Part shown: piece by piece, positions 15,403-24,483 of the stretch | How the letters are laid out: each line of letters begins with the position of its first letter | Numbering within the stretch: position 1 is the first letter of the stretch | Assembly: GCA_964515555.1 (NCBI GenBank) | Contig: CAZEVY010000001.1 | Span: 161,738-225,737 of the forward strand | Direction of reading: 5' to 3' | Length of the DNA: 64,000 bases | From: CAZEVY01 sp964515555 | Lineage (GTDB): Bacteria > Acidobacteriota > Terriglobia > Bryobacterales > Bryobacteraceae | Notes under the pieces: model-generated | The model's input: the letters and a program-made list of their open reading frames with translations, nothing else | Database searches by the model: none | Told to the model about the DNA's origin: nothing | Position numbers and translations under genes: made by a program

Positions 15403-16344
15403 ATGACCAACTGGATCGCGCTGGGAACGCTGGCGCTGGGCGTGGCGTCGGCGCAGACTAGCCCGCCGGCGGCGCCGGCTACGGCGAAGAAGTCGGCGCT
15501 CGACAAGAGGACGCTCGAGACCTACATCCGGCACCTGGAGCTGTGGCCCGACTACATCCAGGTGTCGATTGCCGACCCCAAGCCGGCGGCGCTCGACGGA
15601 TTCTCGGAGTTCGCCGTGCGCGCCTCGGTCGGCGAACGCTTCCAGGACCTCAGCTACCTGGTCTCGAAGGACGGCGGCAAGGTCCTCAAGGCGAAGGTGT
15701 ACGATGTCGCCGACAATCCGTTTCGCCCGGAGCTGAAGAAGCTGAAACCCGAGTTCTCGCCGAGCCTGGGCACGCCGGGCGCGACGGTGGTCATCGTGCT
15801 GTTCAGCGACTTCCAGTGCCAGTACTGCAAGGAAGAGGGCAAGATGCTGCGGCAGCAACTGGTCGCCGCGTATCCCAAGCAGGTCCGGCTCTACTTCAAG
15901 GACTATCCGCTGGTGCAGATCCACCCGTGGTCGAAGACGGCCTCGATGGCCGGCCGTTGCGTATTCCGTCAGAATGCACTGGCATTCTGGGACTATCACG
16001 ACTGGGTCTTCGAGAACCAGGCGTCCATCACGCCGGAGAATTTCAAGGCGAAGTTTCTGGAACTCGCCAAGACCAAGGGATGGAACGCGGATGCGCTCGG
16101 CGCCTGCGTGGACGCGCGCGCCACCGAGGCCGAGGTCGACCGCTCCATCGCCGAAGGCCGCGACCTGGGCGTTAACTCGACGCCGACCATGTTCATCAAC
16201 GGCCGGCCGCTCGCGGCGGCGGTGCCCTGGGAGAATCTCAAGGCCATCATCGATTTCGAGCTGAAGTATCAGAGCACGCACAAGAACGCGGGCGAGGACT
16301 GCGGCTGCGAGGTCAAGCTCCCCAGCCTGACGGGGGCGAAATAG
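15403..16344 (+). CDS. DsbA/DsbG-like thioredoxin-fold protein
   Basis: 313-residue exported protein with a signal segment (WIALGTLALGVASA), a separate N-terminal domain of about 100 residues and a thioredoxin domain. The redox motif CQYC is at 139-142 in SDFQCQYCKEEGKML, followed by the typical DsbA helical insert and the cis-Pro loop STPTMFINGRPL. The fold matches the thioredoxin_4 (DsbA-like) family that oxidises or isomerises disulfides in the periplasm. Two further cysteines near the C-terminus (DCGCEV) are unusual. The strong GGAGGAAGG before ATG 15403 fixes the start. The M28 peptidase starts 4 nt after the stop, so they are probably cotranscribed. Confidence 0.88.
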   Translation: MTNWIALGTLALGVASAQTSPPAAPATAKKSALDKRTLETYIRHLELWPDYIQVSIADPKPAALDGFSEFAVRASVGERFQDLSYLVSKDGGKVLKAKVYDVADNPFRPELKKLKPEFSPSLGTPGATVVIVLFSDFQCQYCKEEGKMLRQQLVAAYPKQVRLYFKDYPLVQIHPWSKTASMAGRCVFRQNALAFWDYHDWVFENQASITPENFKAKFLELAKTKGWNADALGACVDARATEAEVDRSIAEGRDLGVNSTPTMFINGRPLAAAVPWENLKAIIDFELKYQSTHKNAGEDCGCEVKLPSLTGAK

Positions 16345-16348
16345 ACTC

Positions 16349-18160
16349 ATGCGACGATTCATTCCCGGTGTATCCCTGTGCCTGGCGCTCGGCGCCGCCG
16401 ACCTGCGGACGCCCTCGATCGACCCGGCGAAATATCTCGGCCACGTGAAGGTACTGGCGTCGGAAGAGATGCGCGGGCGCGGCACCGGCACGCCGGAACT
16501 GGAGAAAGCGGCGGCCTACATCGCACGGCAGTTTCGCGCCGCGGGCCTCCAACCGGTCGAGAACCGGAATTACCTGCTGGAGTTTCCGGTGACGACGAGC
16601 GCGAAGCTCGGCCCGGCCAACACCTTCTCCTTCACCCTCGGCGGCGAGACGCGCGCCTTGAAGGCGGGCGCCGACTACACCCCGCTCAACTTCTCGGCGA
16701 GCGGCGGATTCCGCGGCGGAGTGGTCTTCGCCGGCTACGGTATCACGGCGCGCGAGTACAACTACGACGACTACGCCGGCATCGACGCGAAAGACAAGTG
16801 GGTGGTCGTGCTTCGCCACGAGCCGCAGGAGTTCGACGACAAGAGCGTCTTCGCCGGGCGCGTCTACACGGACCACGCCCAGATCCACAGCAAGGCCACC
16901 AACGCCAAGAACCACGGGGCGCGGGGGGTGATCCTGGTGAGCGACACGGCCAACCACCCCTCGGAGGCCAACGACCTCGACAAGTTCGAGCGCAACCTCG
17001 GCCCCAACAACGCCGGCATCCCGATCGTCCACCTGCGGGCGCCGATCGCCGACGAGTGGCTGGCGCTCGGCCACCAGCGCGTGAAGAACGCCGGCGAGGA
17101 GATCGACAAGGACCTCCAGCCGCGCAGCTTCGCGCTGCCCGAGAAGCTCGCCGTGGACGCGCACGTCGACGTGCTGCGCGAGCGCAAGCAGGTGCACAAC
17201 GTCGCCGGATACCTGCGCGGCGAGACCGACGAGTACGTCGTCATCGGCGCGCACTACGATCACCTGGGCCTCGGCGAGCAGTACACGCTGGCCCCGTCGC
17301 AGGCGGGGACGCCGCACCTGGGCGCCGACGACAACGCCTCGGGCACCGCGGGGCTGATCGAGCTGGCGCGCTGGTTCGGGTCGCGTCCGCGGATGAAGCG
17401 CGGCGTGCTGTTCCTGGCGTTTTCGGCCGAGGAGCTCGGGCTGCTTGGATCGGGCGACTACGTCGCGAATCCGAAGCTGCCGCTCGACAAGGCGGTCGCG
17501 ATGATCAACATGGATATGATCGGACGCGCCAAGGAGGGACGCGTGTACGTCGGCGGCCTGGGCACGGGGACGTCGTTCAAGCCGATGATCGAAAGACTCG
17601 CGCCGCGGCATCCGCTGAAGTTCGAGTTCTCCGACCAGACCGGCTACGGCTCGAGCGACCACCAGTCATTCACCATCAAACAGGTTCCGGTGCTGTTCTT
17701 CTTCTCGGGCCTGCATGCCGACTATCACAAACCGTCGGACACCTGGGAGAAGATCGAGTCCACGACCGCCGCGAAGCTGGTGGAGTTCATCGGCGAGGTG
17801 GCGGGCGAGCTGGCGACCGCGCCCGACCGGCCGCAATTCGTGCGTGTGGCCGCGCCGCCGGCGCCGCGCGGGGTGGCGGGCGCGGGGTCGGGTTACGGCG
17901 CGTATTTCGGGAGCATCCCGGACTTCGCGGAGGTGCCGAACGGGGTGCGGTTCGCCGACGTGCGCGAGGGGTCGCCGTCGGCCAAGGCGGGGCTGAAGGC
18001 GGGCGACATCCTGACGGAGTTCGCCGGCAAGCCCATCCAGAACCTCTACGATTTCACCTACGCGCTGCGGAATCACAAGCCGGGCGAGGAGGTAGTGGTG
18101 AAGGTGATGCGCGCGGGCGCGCCGCTGGAGGTGAAAGTGCTGCTGGAGCAGCGGAAGTAG
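16349..18160 (+). CDS. Secreted M28 family zinc aminopeptidase with PA and PDZ domains
   Basis: 603-residue exported peptidase. Order: signal (1-18); N-terminal part; a PA insertion at about 120-240 (NHGARGVILVSD); the M28 catalytic domain at about 270-490; a C-terminal PDZ domain at about 515-600 (VREGSPSAKAGLKAGDILTEFAGK). The two-zinc site is visible: His in IGAHYDHLG, Asp in LGADDNASG, the Glu pair in AEELGLLGS, Asp in MDMIGR and His in SSDHQSF. All expected ligands are present, so it should be active. The PDZ domain may bind free C-termini of substrates. Function is broad exopeptidase digestion outside the cytoplasm. Confidence 0.92.
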   Translation: MRRFIPGVSLCLALGAADLRTPSIDPAKYLGHVKVLASEEMRGRGTGTPELEKAAAYIARQFRAAGLQPVENRNYLLEFPVTTSAKLGPANTFSFTLGGETRALKAGADYTPLNFSASGGFRGGVVFAGYGITAREYNYDDYAGIDAKDKWVVVLRHEPQEFDDKSVFAGRVYTDHAQIHSKATNAKNHGARGVILVSDTANHPSEANDLDKFERNLGPNNAGIPIVHLRAPIADEWLALGHQRVKNAGEEIDKDLQPRSFALPEKLAVDAHVDVLRERKQVHNVAGYLRGETDEYVVIGAHYDHLGLGEQYTLAPSQAGTPHLGADDNASGTAGLIELARWFGSRPRMKRGVLFLAFSAEELGLLGSGDYVANPKLPLDKAVAMINMDMIGRAKEGRVYVGGLGTGTSFKPMIERLAPRHPLKFEFSDQTGYGSSDHQSFTIKQVPVLFFFSGLHADYHKPSDTWEKIESTTAAKLVEFIGEVAGELATAPDRPQFVRVAAPPAPRGVAGAGSGYGAYFGSIPDFAEVPNGVRFADVREGSPSAKAGLKAGDILTEFAGKPIQNLYDFTYALRNHKPGEEVVVKVMRAGAPLEVKVLLEQRK

Positions 18161-18198
18161 GTAATGTTTTGCGCCGCCCCGCCGATGAGTAGGGAAGC

Positions 18199-18813
18199 AT
18201 GGTGATCACCGAAGGCAGAACCCGTGTGTTCAAGCTGCCGCCTCTGATTCTGCACCCGTTCTCGGACTCCTCCGGGCCGGGCAAGCTGGTGGAGAGCTCG
18301 CGCGCCAGCCTGATGCTCCAGGGCGTGCTGCCGCCGGGGGAGCTTTCGAAGTCCGATCTCGAGGCGCAGCTGCGCAACGGGCGCTTCCACGAGATCCGGA
18401 TGCTCTATTACGTGGGGCGCGACGTGATGCGCTGGATCGAGCAGTGCGTCGAGTTCGCCGCCGCCGAAGATTCGCTGCGGGGCGTCGAGATCGGACCGCA
18501 GAGCTTCGCGGTGCTGCTGGTGGAGCATCCGCCGGTGCTGGTGGTGGAGAAGCTCCGGCAGTGGGGCGTGGTGGACTACAAGTCGATCTTCGCGCGCGCG
18601 ATCGCGCTGAATTGCGTGTTCGCCGAGGCGCCGCAGTTGGATTCGCTGGCGACGGAGTTCGTGGTGGGGTACTACCGGTATGCCGACCAGATTTTTCTCG
18701 GCTGGCGGCGGTCGACGACGTTCGCGGAATTGGAGTCGGCGAATTTCGATTTCGATTTGTTTGCTTCGGGTGAGTATACGCGGATGCTCGAGCGGCAGTG
18801 GGAAGAGCGGTAG
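18199..18813 (+). CDS. Conserved hypothetical protein
   Basis: 204-residue soluble protein; I do not recognise a family. It has no signal peptide or long hydrophobic segment. The N-terminus is basic with a proline-rich LPPLILHPF. There are several amphipathic helices, and the C-terminus is rich in aromatic and acidic residues (YYRYADQIFLGW, FDFDLFASGEY). ATG at 18199 follows AGGGAAGC. It is on the same strand as the M28 peptidase (38 nt apart). Codon use is like its neighbours, so it is a real gene. Confidence 0.75.
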   Translation: MVITEGRTRVFKLPPLILHPFSDSSGPGKLVESSRASLMLQGVLPPGELSKSDLEAQLRNGRFHEIRMLYYVGRDVMRWIEQCVEFAAAEDSLRGVEIGPQSFAVLLVEHPPVLVVEKLRQWGVVDYKSIFARAIALNCVFAEAPQLDSLATEFVVGYYRYADQIFLGWRRSTTFAELESANFDFDLFASGEYTRMLERQWEER

Positions 18814-19617
18814 AGACACTACGGCCACGGAGCTTTCAGCGATCGGCTATCAGCGGTCAGCTTTCAGCCGTCCGCGCCGGGCGTCCGGATATCCAAACGC
18901 CCGGCGGGGTGTTCGAGGATGATGGCGGCCTTCAGTATGCCGGGCCCGAGAGAGGGGACCTCGAAGCCGCGCCGCGCCAATCGCGATCGGCGCATTGCGT
19001 GCGTTCGTTGAGATCCTGAACCGAAGGGACCCGACGAGCCATTCTCAGTTTGAACTGCAACTGGTACTGACCATACAAACCTCAGCACGGGAATCGATTC
19101 CCTCTTGTCCCGCCCCTCTCCTTATGTTTTCGGGGCGGCAAGCCTTCCTCGCCAGGAAGCGGCCGCCGGAGCGGCGCGCCTCGCGGAACTCGCCGGTTTC
19201 GTGTCCCGGGTCCATGTTCCGCCTCGGAAGGCGCAGATGACACCAAATTGACGACGTGCGATCCGGATCGCGTCGACGCGGCCGGCGACGTGCCCGGCCG
19301 TTGCTGAGACCAGTGTAGTGGCGAGGTGAATTGGGCCGCGGGGTTGGGGTCGTGGAAAGTGTTGATAACGCGGGGCGGGGGTGGTGTCGGATGGTTGGTG
19401 ATCGGCGGGGATCAATTGAGAGCTTCCCGGACGCACAGGAACCCGAAGCCGCAGTTCAGGTCCTCAGGCGGGGACCCGTCGCGCCTGGATACGCGGACGT
19501 CCCGAGGTAGCTGGACTTTGAACCGCGGCGCAACGCACGTGACTTGCCGGTCGCCGGTCCAGAAGGATCATTTTCGTCCTTCTCCGGGTACGGAGCGTAC
19601 CAGTGTAGCAACGGCGC
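18814..19617. other. 0.8 kb stretch without a clear gene, with gene remnants and repeats
   Basis: No convincing complete gene on either strand. It holds two copies of AGCTTTCAGC (18831-18840, 18859-18868), the perfect hairpin at 18875-18906, and more G/C-rich inverted repeats near 19270-19295. On the minus strand an open frame of 51 codons at 19412-19567 ends in CGFGFLCVREALN with the preceding SRRDGSPPEDLN. This resembles the C-terminal end of formylglycine-generating-enzyme-like (SUMF1) proteins, so it may be the last piece of a decayed gene. The stretch separates two gene blocks facing each other and looks like a decayed region. Confidence 0.5.
18875..18906. repeat. Perfect inverted repeat / possible terminator hairpin
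   Basis: CGCCGGGCGT at 18875-18884 and its exact complement ACGCCCGGCG at 18897-18906 form a 10-bp G/C-rich stem with a 12-nt loop, itself containing the palindrome CCGGATATCC in part. It lies about 60 nt after the stop of the hypothetical gene. There is no following T tract, so an intrinsic terminator is possible but not typical. Confidence 0.5.
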
Positions 19618-20909
19618 TCAAGTGTCGTGACGAGCCACTGCGTCCCGCTTCCACAACGGCATCCCGACGAACGCCCACAGTAAGGCCGACGGCACGGCGA
19701 GCAGTCCGGTCGCCAGCGCCACGGCGCGGACGGACACGCCCTGGTCGATCGCGACGCCGGCGGAGAAAGTCACCAGCGCCATGGTCACGGTGAGAAACGA
19801 AAAATCCGCCGAGAACACGCGGCCGCGAAAACGATCGTCGGTCTGGTAGTGCAGCAGCGTCGTCGAGAAGACCCAGATGCAGGAGCCGCCGCCGTGGGCG
19901 ATCACCAGGGTCAGGCACGCAAGCCAGATCGACGGCGCGGCACTCAGCAGCAGATACCCGACCGCCACGGCGACGAAGCCGAACAGTATCCCGCGCCGCA
20001 TCCGCCCGGCGTCGCTCCCGGCGATATAGCCGCCGATCAGCGGGCCGACCAGCGCGCCCACGCCGCGCGAGCCGAGCAGCACGCTCATGCCGAGCATCCC
20101 GGCGCGCGCCGGGTCGAGGTGCTCGCCGCGCACCGGAAAGACGCGCTCGCCGAGAATCGGCAGAATCACCCAGTTGGCCCCCATGAAGCCGAGTCCCGCC
20201 TTGCACAGCAGCGTGGCGAAGATGCGGCGGTCGGCGGCGACGTAGCGGAGTCCCTCGATCACGGGCGAAAAGTCGAACAAATGCGCCGCCCGCAGCGGCG
20301 CGGCGGTCTCCAGGTGCGGCTCGCGGAAGCGCGTGCGCGTCAGCAGAATCGCCGAGACGACAAACGACGCGGCGTTGACCGCGAACACCGTGGTGCGTCC
20401 GAAGGCGGCCGCGAACAGGCCGCCGAGAAAAAAGCCTACGGCGAAGTTGAGCGACCACGTGGTCGACGAAAGCGCGTTGGCGACGGCGGTCTCGTGCTGG
20501 CCCGACGTGAGGTTGGGAATCGTGGCGGTGCGGGCCGGCTCGAACAGTCCCCACATCAGCGTCTCGCTGAGCAGCAGCAGGTAGATCATCCAGAGCCACT
20601 GCTGCCACTGCGCCACCAGCATCAGCGCGACGATGACGGCGCGCGCCAGGTCGGCGAAGATCATCACGCGCCGGCGGCTGAGGCGATCGTTGAGGACTCC
20701 GGCNNNNNNNNNNGAAGCACCTGGAGCACGACGGCGAGCGCCACCGGCGTGGCCTTGCCGGTGGCCTCCAGCAGCAGGCTGTAGATGGCGACCGCGTAGA
20801 ACCAGTCGCCGACCTCGCTGATCATCTGCGCGCCCCAGAACAGCCGGAAGTTGCGGTTCTTCCGGATCAGGCGCGCATAGGCGGCGAGCGATACGGCGCG
20901 CCCCGTCAT
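19618..20909 (-). CDS. MFS transporter (MFS_3/EntS-like), interrupted by a small gap
   Basis: Major facilitator with about 12 membrane segments. The N-terminal part starts at ATG 20907-20909 (MTGRAVSLAAYARLI, then NFRLFWGAQMISEVGDWFYAVAIYSLL) and runs to the 10-N gap at 20704-20713. After the gap the protein continues with AGVLNDRLSRRRVMIFAD, the loop 2-3 motif of the family, and ends with a basic tail. The reading frames on the two sides do not match across 10 N, so the gap length is nominal; about 8-10 residues are probably missing. The family exports drugs or siderophores; the substrate is unknown. The start overlaps the trpS stop by 4 nt, so the pair is translationally coupled. Confidence 0.85.
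20704..20713. other. Assembly gap of 10 N inside the MFS gene
   Basis: Ten N inside transmembrane segment 2 of the transporter. The flanking coding frames differ, so the true gap length cannot be 10 if the gene is intact. Confidence 0.97.
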
Positions 20910-21904
20910 GGGCGCGCGTCGGACGTGTAGAGACCCATGCGCCGCTTGACCAGCTCGACCGTCGCGCCGGCGAGGGGCGAGACGCGCTCGGCGCCCTGGC
21001 GCAGGATGCCGTCGATGTAACCGGGATCGGCCGTGTACTCGGCGTAGCGCTTCTGAAGCGGCTCGAGACCGGCGACCACCTGGTCGGCGACCTGCTTCTT
21101 GAGATCGCCGTAGCGAATGCCGTCGAAGTGCGCGCGCATGCGGTCGGCGGGCCATTCGGCGAAGGCCTGGAAGATGGTCAGCAGGTTGGCGACGCCGTCG
21201 CCGAGGCGATCGAAGTCGACCGCGGGGGCGGAATCCGTGGTCGCGCGCATGATCTTCTTGCGGATGACCGAGGGCGGATCGAGCAGCGCGACGGCGTGCC
21301 CCGAGCCCGGCGCCGACTTGCTCATTTTCTTATCGGGCTCGTCGAGTCCCATGATGCGCGCGCCGACGGAAGGGAGGCTGGTCTGCGGCACGACGAAGGT
21401 GTCGCCGTAGAGGGAATTGAAGCGCTGCGCGATGTCGCGCGCGAGTTCGAGGTGCTGCGACTGGTCGTCGCCGACGGGCACGATGGACGCCTGATAGATG
21501 AGGATGTCGGCGGCCATGAGCACCGGGTATTGCAGGAGTCCGTCCCCGACGGTTTCCTGCGCTTCGGCCTTGGCCTTGTACTGCGTCATGCGCAGCAGCC
21601 AGCCGACCGGAGTGACGCAGGTCAGCAGCCAGGCGAGCTCGGCGTGGCCGTGCACCATCGACTGGACGGCGATGGCGGAATGTTTCGGGTCGATGCCGGC
21701 GGCCAGGAACAGGCCGGCGAGCTCGACGATCTTGGCGCGCAGCGCGGCCGGGTCCTGGTAGACGGTGATGGCATGCAGGTCGACGATGCAGAAGATGCTC
21801 TCGTAGTCGTGCTGCAGGCGCACCCAGTTTTTCACGGCGCCGAGGTAGTTTCCGATGTGGAGGGCGCCAGACGGCTGGACGCCGGAGAGGATGCGAGGTT
21901 TCAT
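20906..21904 (-). CDS. trpS: Tryptophan--tRNA ligase
   Basis: 332-residue class Ic synthetase that charges tRNA-Trp. The Rossmann fold starts with ILSGVQPSGALHIGNYLGAVKNW, containing the HIGN version of the HIGH motif at about 17-20. KMSKS is present in DEPDKKMSKSAPG at about 194-202. VPVGDDQSQHLEL, the conserved dimer/tryptophan pocket region, is also there. Length is normal for bacterial TrpRS. It is the first gene of a two-gene unit with the MFS transporter and is divergent from the bactofilin gene. Confidence 0.96.
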   Translation of the reverse strand: MKPRILSGVQPSGALHIGNYLGAVKNWVRLQHDYESIFCIVDLHAITVYQDPAALRAKIVELAGLFLAAGIDPKHSAIAVQSMVHGHAELAWLLTCVTPVGWLLRMTQYKAKAEAQETVGDGLLQYPVLMAADILIYQASIVPVGDDQSQHLELARDIAQRFNSLYGDTFVVPQTSLPSVGARIMGLDEPDKKMSKSAPGSGHAVALLDPPSVIRKKIMRATTDSAPAVDFDRLGDGVANLLTIFQAFAEWPADRMRAHFDGIRYGDLKKQVADQVVAGLEPLQKRYAEYTADPGYIDGILRQGAERVSPLAGATVELVKRRMGLYTSDARP

Positions 21905-22010
21905 TCGGCGGACACAATCTCCCGAAGCAGGATTGCCTTTTTTCTCAAGCCCTTATACCATATGGGTTACGGTAACACTTCCGTTAGCGCCACGAGGAGG
22001 TCGTTCGACC

Positions 22011-22568
22011 ATGTGGAATCGACGCAAAGAAGAGGACTACTCGCCGCGACCGGCCTCGCAGCCGCCCTCCTCGGTGGAGCTGGCGCGCGAAGGAATTCCG
22101 ATGTCGACGCTGCCGCAGCGCGGGTCGGATTTCGACAGCACGCGCGTGGCGGCCATCGGCAAGTCGGTCATCGTCAAGGGACAGATCTTCGGACGCGAGG
22201 ATTTGTATATCGACGGCGAGGTCGACGGCGCCGTCGAGATGCCGGAGCATCGGCTGACGATCGGACCGAACGGCAAGGTTCAGGCCGGCATCAAGGCGCG
22301 CGAGGTGGTCGTGCTCGGCACGGTTCACGGCAACGTGGAGACCGGCGACAAGATCGAGATCCGCAAGGACGCCAAGCTGGTGGGCGATATCAAGACGATG
22401 CGCATCGTGATCGAAGACGGTGCGTATTTCAAGGGCAGCATCGACATCATCCGACCGGAAGCGGTGAAGCCGGCGCCGGTCGCGAGACCGCAACCGGTGG
22501 CCGCGCCCGCGCCGCCGCCGACCCAGGCGACGCTGGCGGCTTCGGCGGCCGGTGAGCAGCGGAAGTGA
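22011..22568 (+). CDS. Bactofilin family cytoskeletal protein
   Basis: 185-residue bactofilin. The central right-handed beta-helix domain (about residues 45-150) shows the repeating pattern IGKSVIVKGQIFGREDLYIDGEVDG, LTIGPNGKVQAGIKAREVVVLGTVHGNVETGDKIEI, typical of DUF583. It is flanked by flexible Pro-rich tails (about 1-44 and 155-185). Bactofilins polymerise without nucleotide and help place cell-wall or motility machinery. The N-terminal segment lacks a membrane helix. ATG 22011 with GAGGAGG at 21994-22000 fixes the start. A methyltransferase-like gene follows on the same strand. Confidence 0.92.
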   Translation: MWNRRKEEDYSPRPASQPPSSVELAREGIPMSTLPQRGSDFDSTRVAAIGKSVIVKGQIFGREDLYIDGEVDGAVEMPEHRLTIGPNGKVQAGIKAREVVVLGTVHGNVETGDKIEIRKDAKLVGDIKTMRIVIEDGAYFKGSIDIIRPEAVKPAPVARPQPVAAPAPPPTQATLAASAAGEQRK

Positions 22569-22613
22569 CTTCCGGTCGAACGCCGTTCGTTTACGCACGC
22601 GGCTGAGCGAGGG

Positions 22614-22640
22614 ACTGAGCCGCGAACGTAAGAGAGCGGA
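22614..22640. repeat. Dispersed repeat, GAGCCGCGA type, copy 1
   Basis: ACTGAGCCGCGAACGTAAGA followed by GAGCGGA. It matches, with a few mismatches, the complement of the duplicated element at 62808-62856 (core GAGCCGCGAGCGTGAGCGAG). Here it lies 46 nt downstream of the bactofilin stop. Confidence 0.6.
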
Positions 22641-22679
22641 TGCTCCGCCCATGGCGGCGCTCCGAGGAACGGAGAAGCT

Positions 22680-23378
22680 TTGCTCAAGGACCGATTGCGC
22701 GAGATGATCTTCGGTGCCCCCGGCGCGCCACCCCTCGAAGCACCCTATCCGCCGGCGGCGTACTCGAACGGATGCGACAACGGCCATGCCGCGGTCCCGG
22801 AAGGCTGGGAGCGGCATTCGCATGGACTGGACCAGTTCTTCGCTGCGCTCGGCGGCCAGCCCGGCCTCTCGATCCTCGACATGGGCGAGATCAACCAGAC
22901 GCGCGTGAGCTTCATCACCGACCTCGGCCACCGCATGTACTCGGAGGATTTCCTGCGGGCCATGGACGGCTTCTTCGGCGAGGCCGGCGACTCGGGGTCG
23001 GACCCGCGGCGCGCGGAGGCGTTTCTGGCGTACACGCTCACCTTTCCGCCGGAACAGTTCGACGGCGTTCTGGTTTGGGACACTCTGGAGTACCTGTCGC
23101 GGCCGATGCTGGCGGCGGTGGTCGAGCGGCTCCAGAAGATTCTGAGGCCCCGCGGGTGCATGCTGGCGTTGTTTCACACCGACGAGAAGTCGGAGTCGGT
23201 TCCTCTCTATTCGTACCGGATCGCCGATGCCCGCACGCTGGTGCTGTGTCCGAAGGGACGGCGGCGCGTCGGCCAGAGCTTTAACAACCGCGGCATCGAG
23301 AAGCTGTTTCACGACTTCCATTCGCTGAAGTTCTTTCTGACCCGCGACCAGTTGCGCGAAGTCATCGTGCGGCGATAG
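22680..23378 (+). CDS. SAM-methyltransferase-like protein
   Basis: 232-residue protein with a Rossmann-like methyltransferase layout. After a Pro-rich leader (about 1-55) comes LSILDMGEINQTRVSFI, where motif I is degenerate (DMGEIN rather than DxGxGxG). Then come FDGVLVWDTLEYLSRPML (post-motif/motif IV) and LRPRGCMLALFHTDE (motif V/VI). The lost glycines suggest altered or absent SAM binding. The frame starts with TTG at 22680 behind GGAGAAGC; no ATG or GTG in the region is better placed. Its position after a bactofilin gene may mean a role linked to envelope or cytoskeleton, but this is inference. Confidence 0.7.
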   Translation: MLKDRLREMIFGAPGAPPLEAPYPPAAYSNGCDNGHAAVPEGWERHSHGLDQFFAALGGQPGLSILDMGEINQTRVSFITDLGHRMYSEDFLRAMDGFFGEAGDSGSDPRRAEAFLAYTLTFPPEQFDGVLVWDTLEYLSRPMLAAVVERLQKILRPRGCMLALFHTDEKSESVPLYSYRIADARTLVLCPKGRRRVGQSFNNRGIEKLFHDFHSLKFFLTRDQLREVIVRR

Positions 23379-23398
23379 GCGGCCGTCGAGGGAAGTCC

Positions 23399-23427
23399 GC
23401 TCCCTTTGGTCGCGGCTCGGCCAGGCG
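23399..23427. repeat. Dispersed intergenic repeat, CTCCCT-TGGTCGCGG type, copy 1
   Basis: 29 bp sharing 25 positions with 36993-37021. Both copies are intergenic and both contain GCTCCCT, then TGGTCGCGG, then TCGG. They may belong to a larger family in this genome. Confidence 0.6.
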
Positions 23428-23470
23428 CCTCGCTCGGCCGCGTGCCGCGACACCGCGATATCCTGAAGGC

Positions 23471-24385
23471 ATGCCGCGAATCCTGGTTCTTTTGCTGCTC
23501 GCCGCGCCGGCGCTTTTCGGCCAGGTCATCAAGGAAGTGCGCGCGGCCATCGCGCGCAGCGACTTCCCGGCGGGTGAAAAGGTCATCGCCGATTACCGGG
23601 CGTCGAAGGGCGTCACGCCGGAGATGCTGGAGGCGCTCTCCTGGCTCGGCCGGGGGGCGCAGGCGGCCAAACAATGGGATCGCGCCGACGGCTACGCGGC
23701 CGAGACGCGCCGGCTGGCGCTTGACGAGCTGAAGAGGCGGCCGCTCGACGCCGACACCAGCCTGCCTATCGCGCTTGGCGCCTCCATCGAGGTGCAGGCG
23801 AATGTGCTGGCGGCGCGCGGCCAGCGCACCGAAGCGGTCGCGTTTCTGGAGAAGGAACTCGCGTCGTGGCGCGGCACTTCGATGCGCGCCCGCATCCAGA
23901 AGAACATCCACCTGCTGAGCCTGGAAGGCAAGCCCGTGCCGCCGATCGATCTGCGCGAGCACCTCGGCGCGGCGCCCGCCCCGCTCGCCGCGCTTCGCGG
24001 CAAGACGATCCTGCTGTTCTTCTGGGCGCACTGGTGCGGCGACTGCAAGTACCAGGCGCCGATTCTGGCGCGGTTGCAGCAGGAATTCGGCGCGCGGGGC
24101 CTGGCGATCGTGGGGCCGACGCGCCGCTACGGATACGCGTCGCGCGGCCAGGACGCCACGCCCGCCGAGGAACTGAAGCACATCGAAAAGGTCCGGCAGG
24201 AGTTCTACGGCGGGATCGACGGGATGCCGGTCCCGGTGAGCGAAGACAACTTCCTCAACTTCGGCTGTAGCACGACGCCGACGCTGGTGCTGGTCGACCG
24301 GCAAGGCGTGGTGCGGATGTATCATCCCGGGCGGATGAGTTATGAGGACCTGGCGCCTCGGGTCGCGGCGGTGCTCGGGAGTTAG
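23471..24385 (+). CDS. Exported thioredoxin-like (redoxin) protein
   Basis: 304-residue protein. A signal peptide (ILVLLLLAAPALFG) is followed by a helical TPR-like region (about 20-150) and a TlpA/redoxin domain with the active-site motif WCGDCK at about 192-197 in FFWAHWCGDCKYQAPI. The domain continues with TRRYGYASRGQ and the cis-Pro loop STTPTLVLVDRQGVV. Such proteins act as periplasmic thiol reductases, often for cytochrome maturation or repair of secreted proteins. The Asp in the CGDC variant differs from the CGPC of thioredoxin and would raise the redox potential. The start has a weak ribosome-binding site (CTGAAGGC). Confidence 0.85.
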   Translation: MPRILVLLLLAAPALFGQVIKEVRAAIARSDFPAGEKVIADYRASKGVTPEMLEALSWLGRGAQAAKQWDRADGYAAETRRLALDELKRRPLDADTSLPIALGASIEVQANVLAARGQRTEAVAFLEKELASWRGTSMRARIQKNIHLLSLEGKPVPPIDLREHLGAAPAPLAALRGKTILLFFWAHWCGDCKYQAPILARLQQEFGARGLAIVGPTRRYGYASRGQDATPAEELKHIEKVRQEFYGGIDGMPVPVSEDNFLNFGCSTTPTLVLVDRQGVVRMYHPGRMSYEDLAPRVAAVLGS

Positions 24386-24483
24386 TCGCGCGGCACAGCC
24401 AGCGATTTGGCGCGGTCGCGCGAGCGCGTCCGGCGGCGCCGGTCCGGCAAGTAGTATCCTCGTTACAGGCGGGTGACAGGGCA

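Noticed and set aside
19412..19567. Intact small gene for a SUMF1-like protein
   Set aside because: Only 51 codons with no start codon context; at best the tail end of a lost gene.
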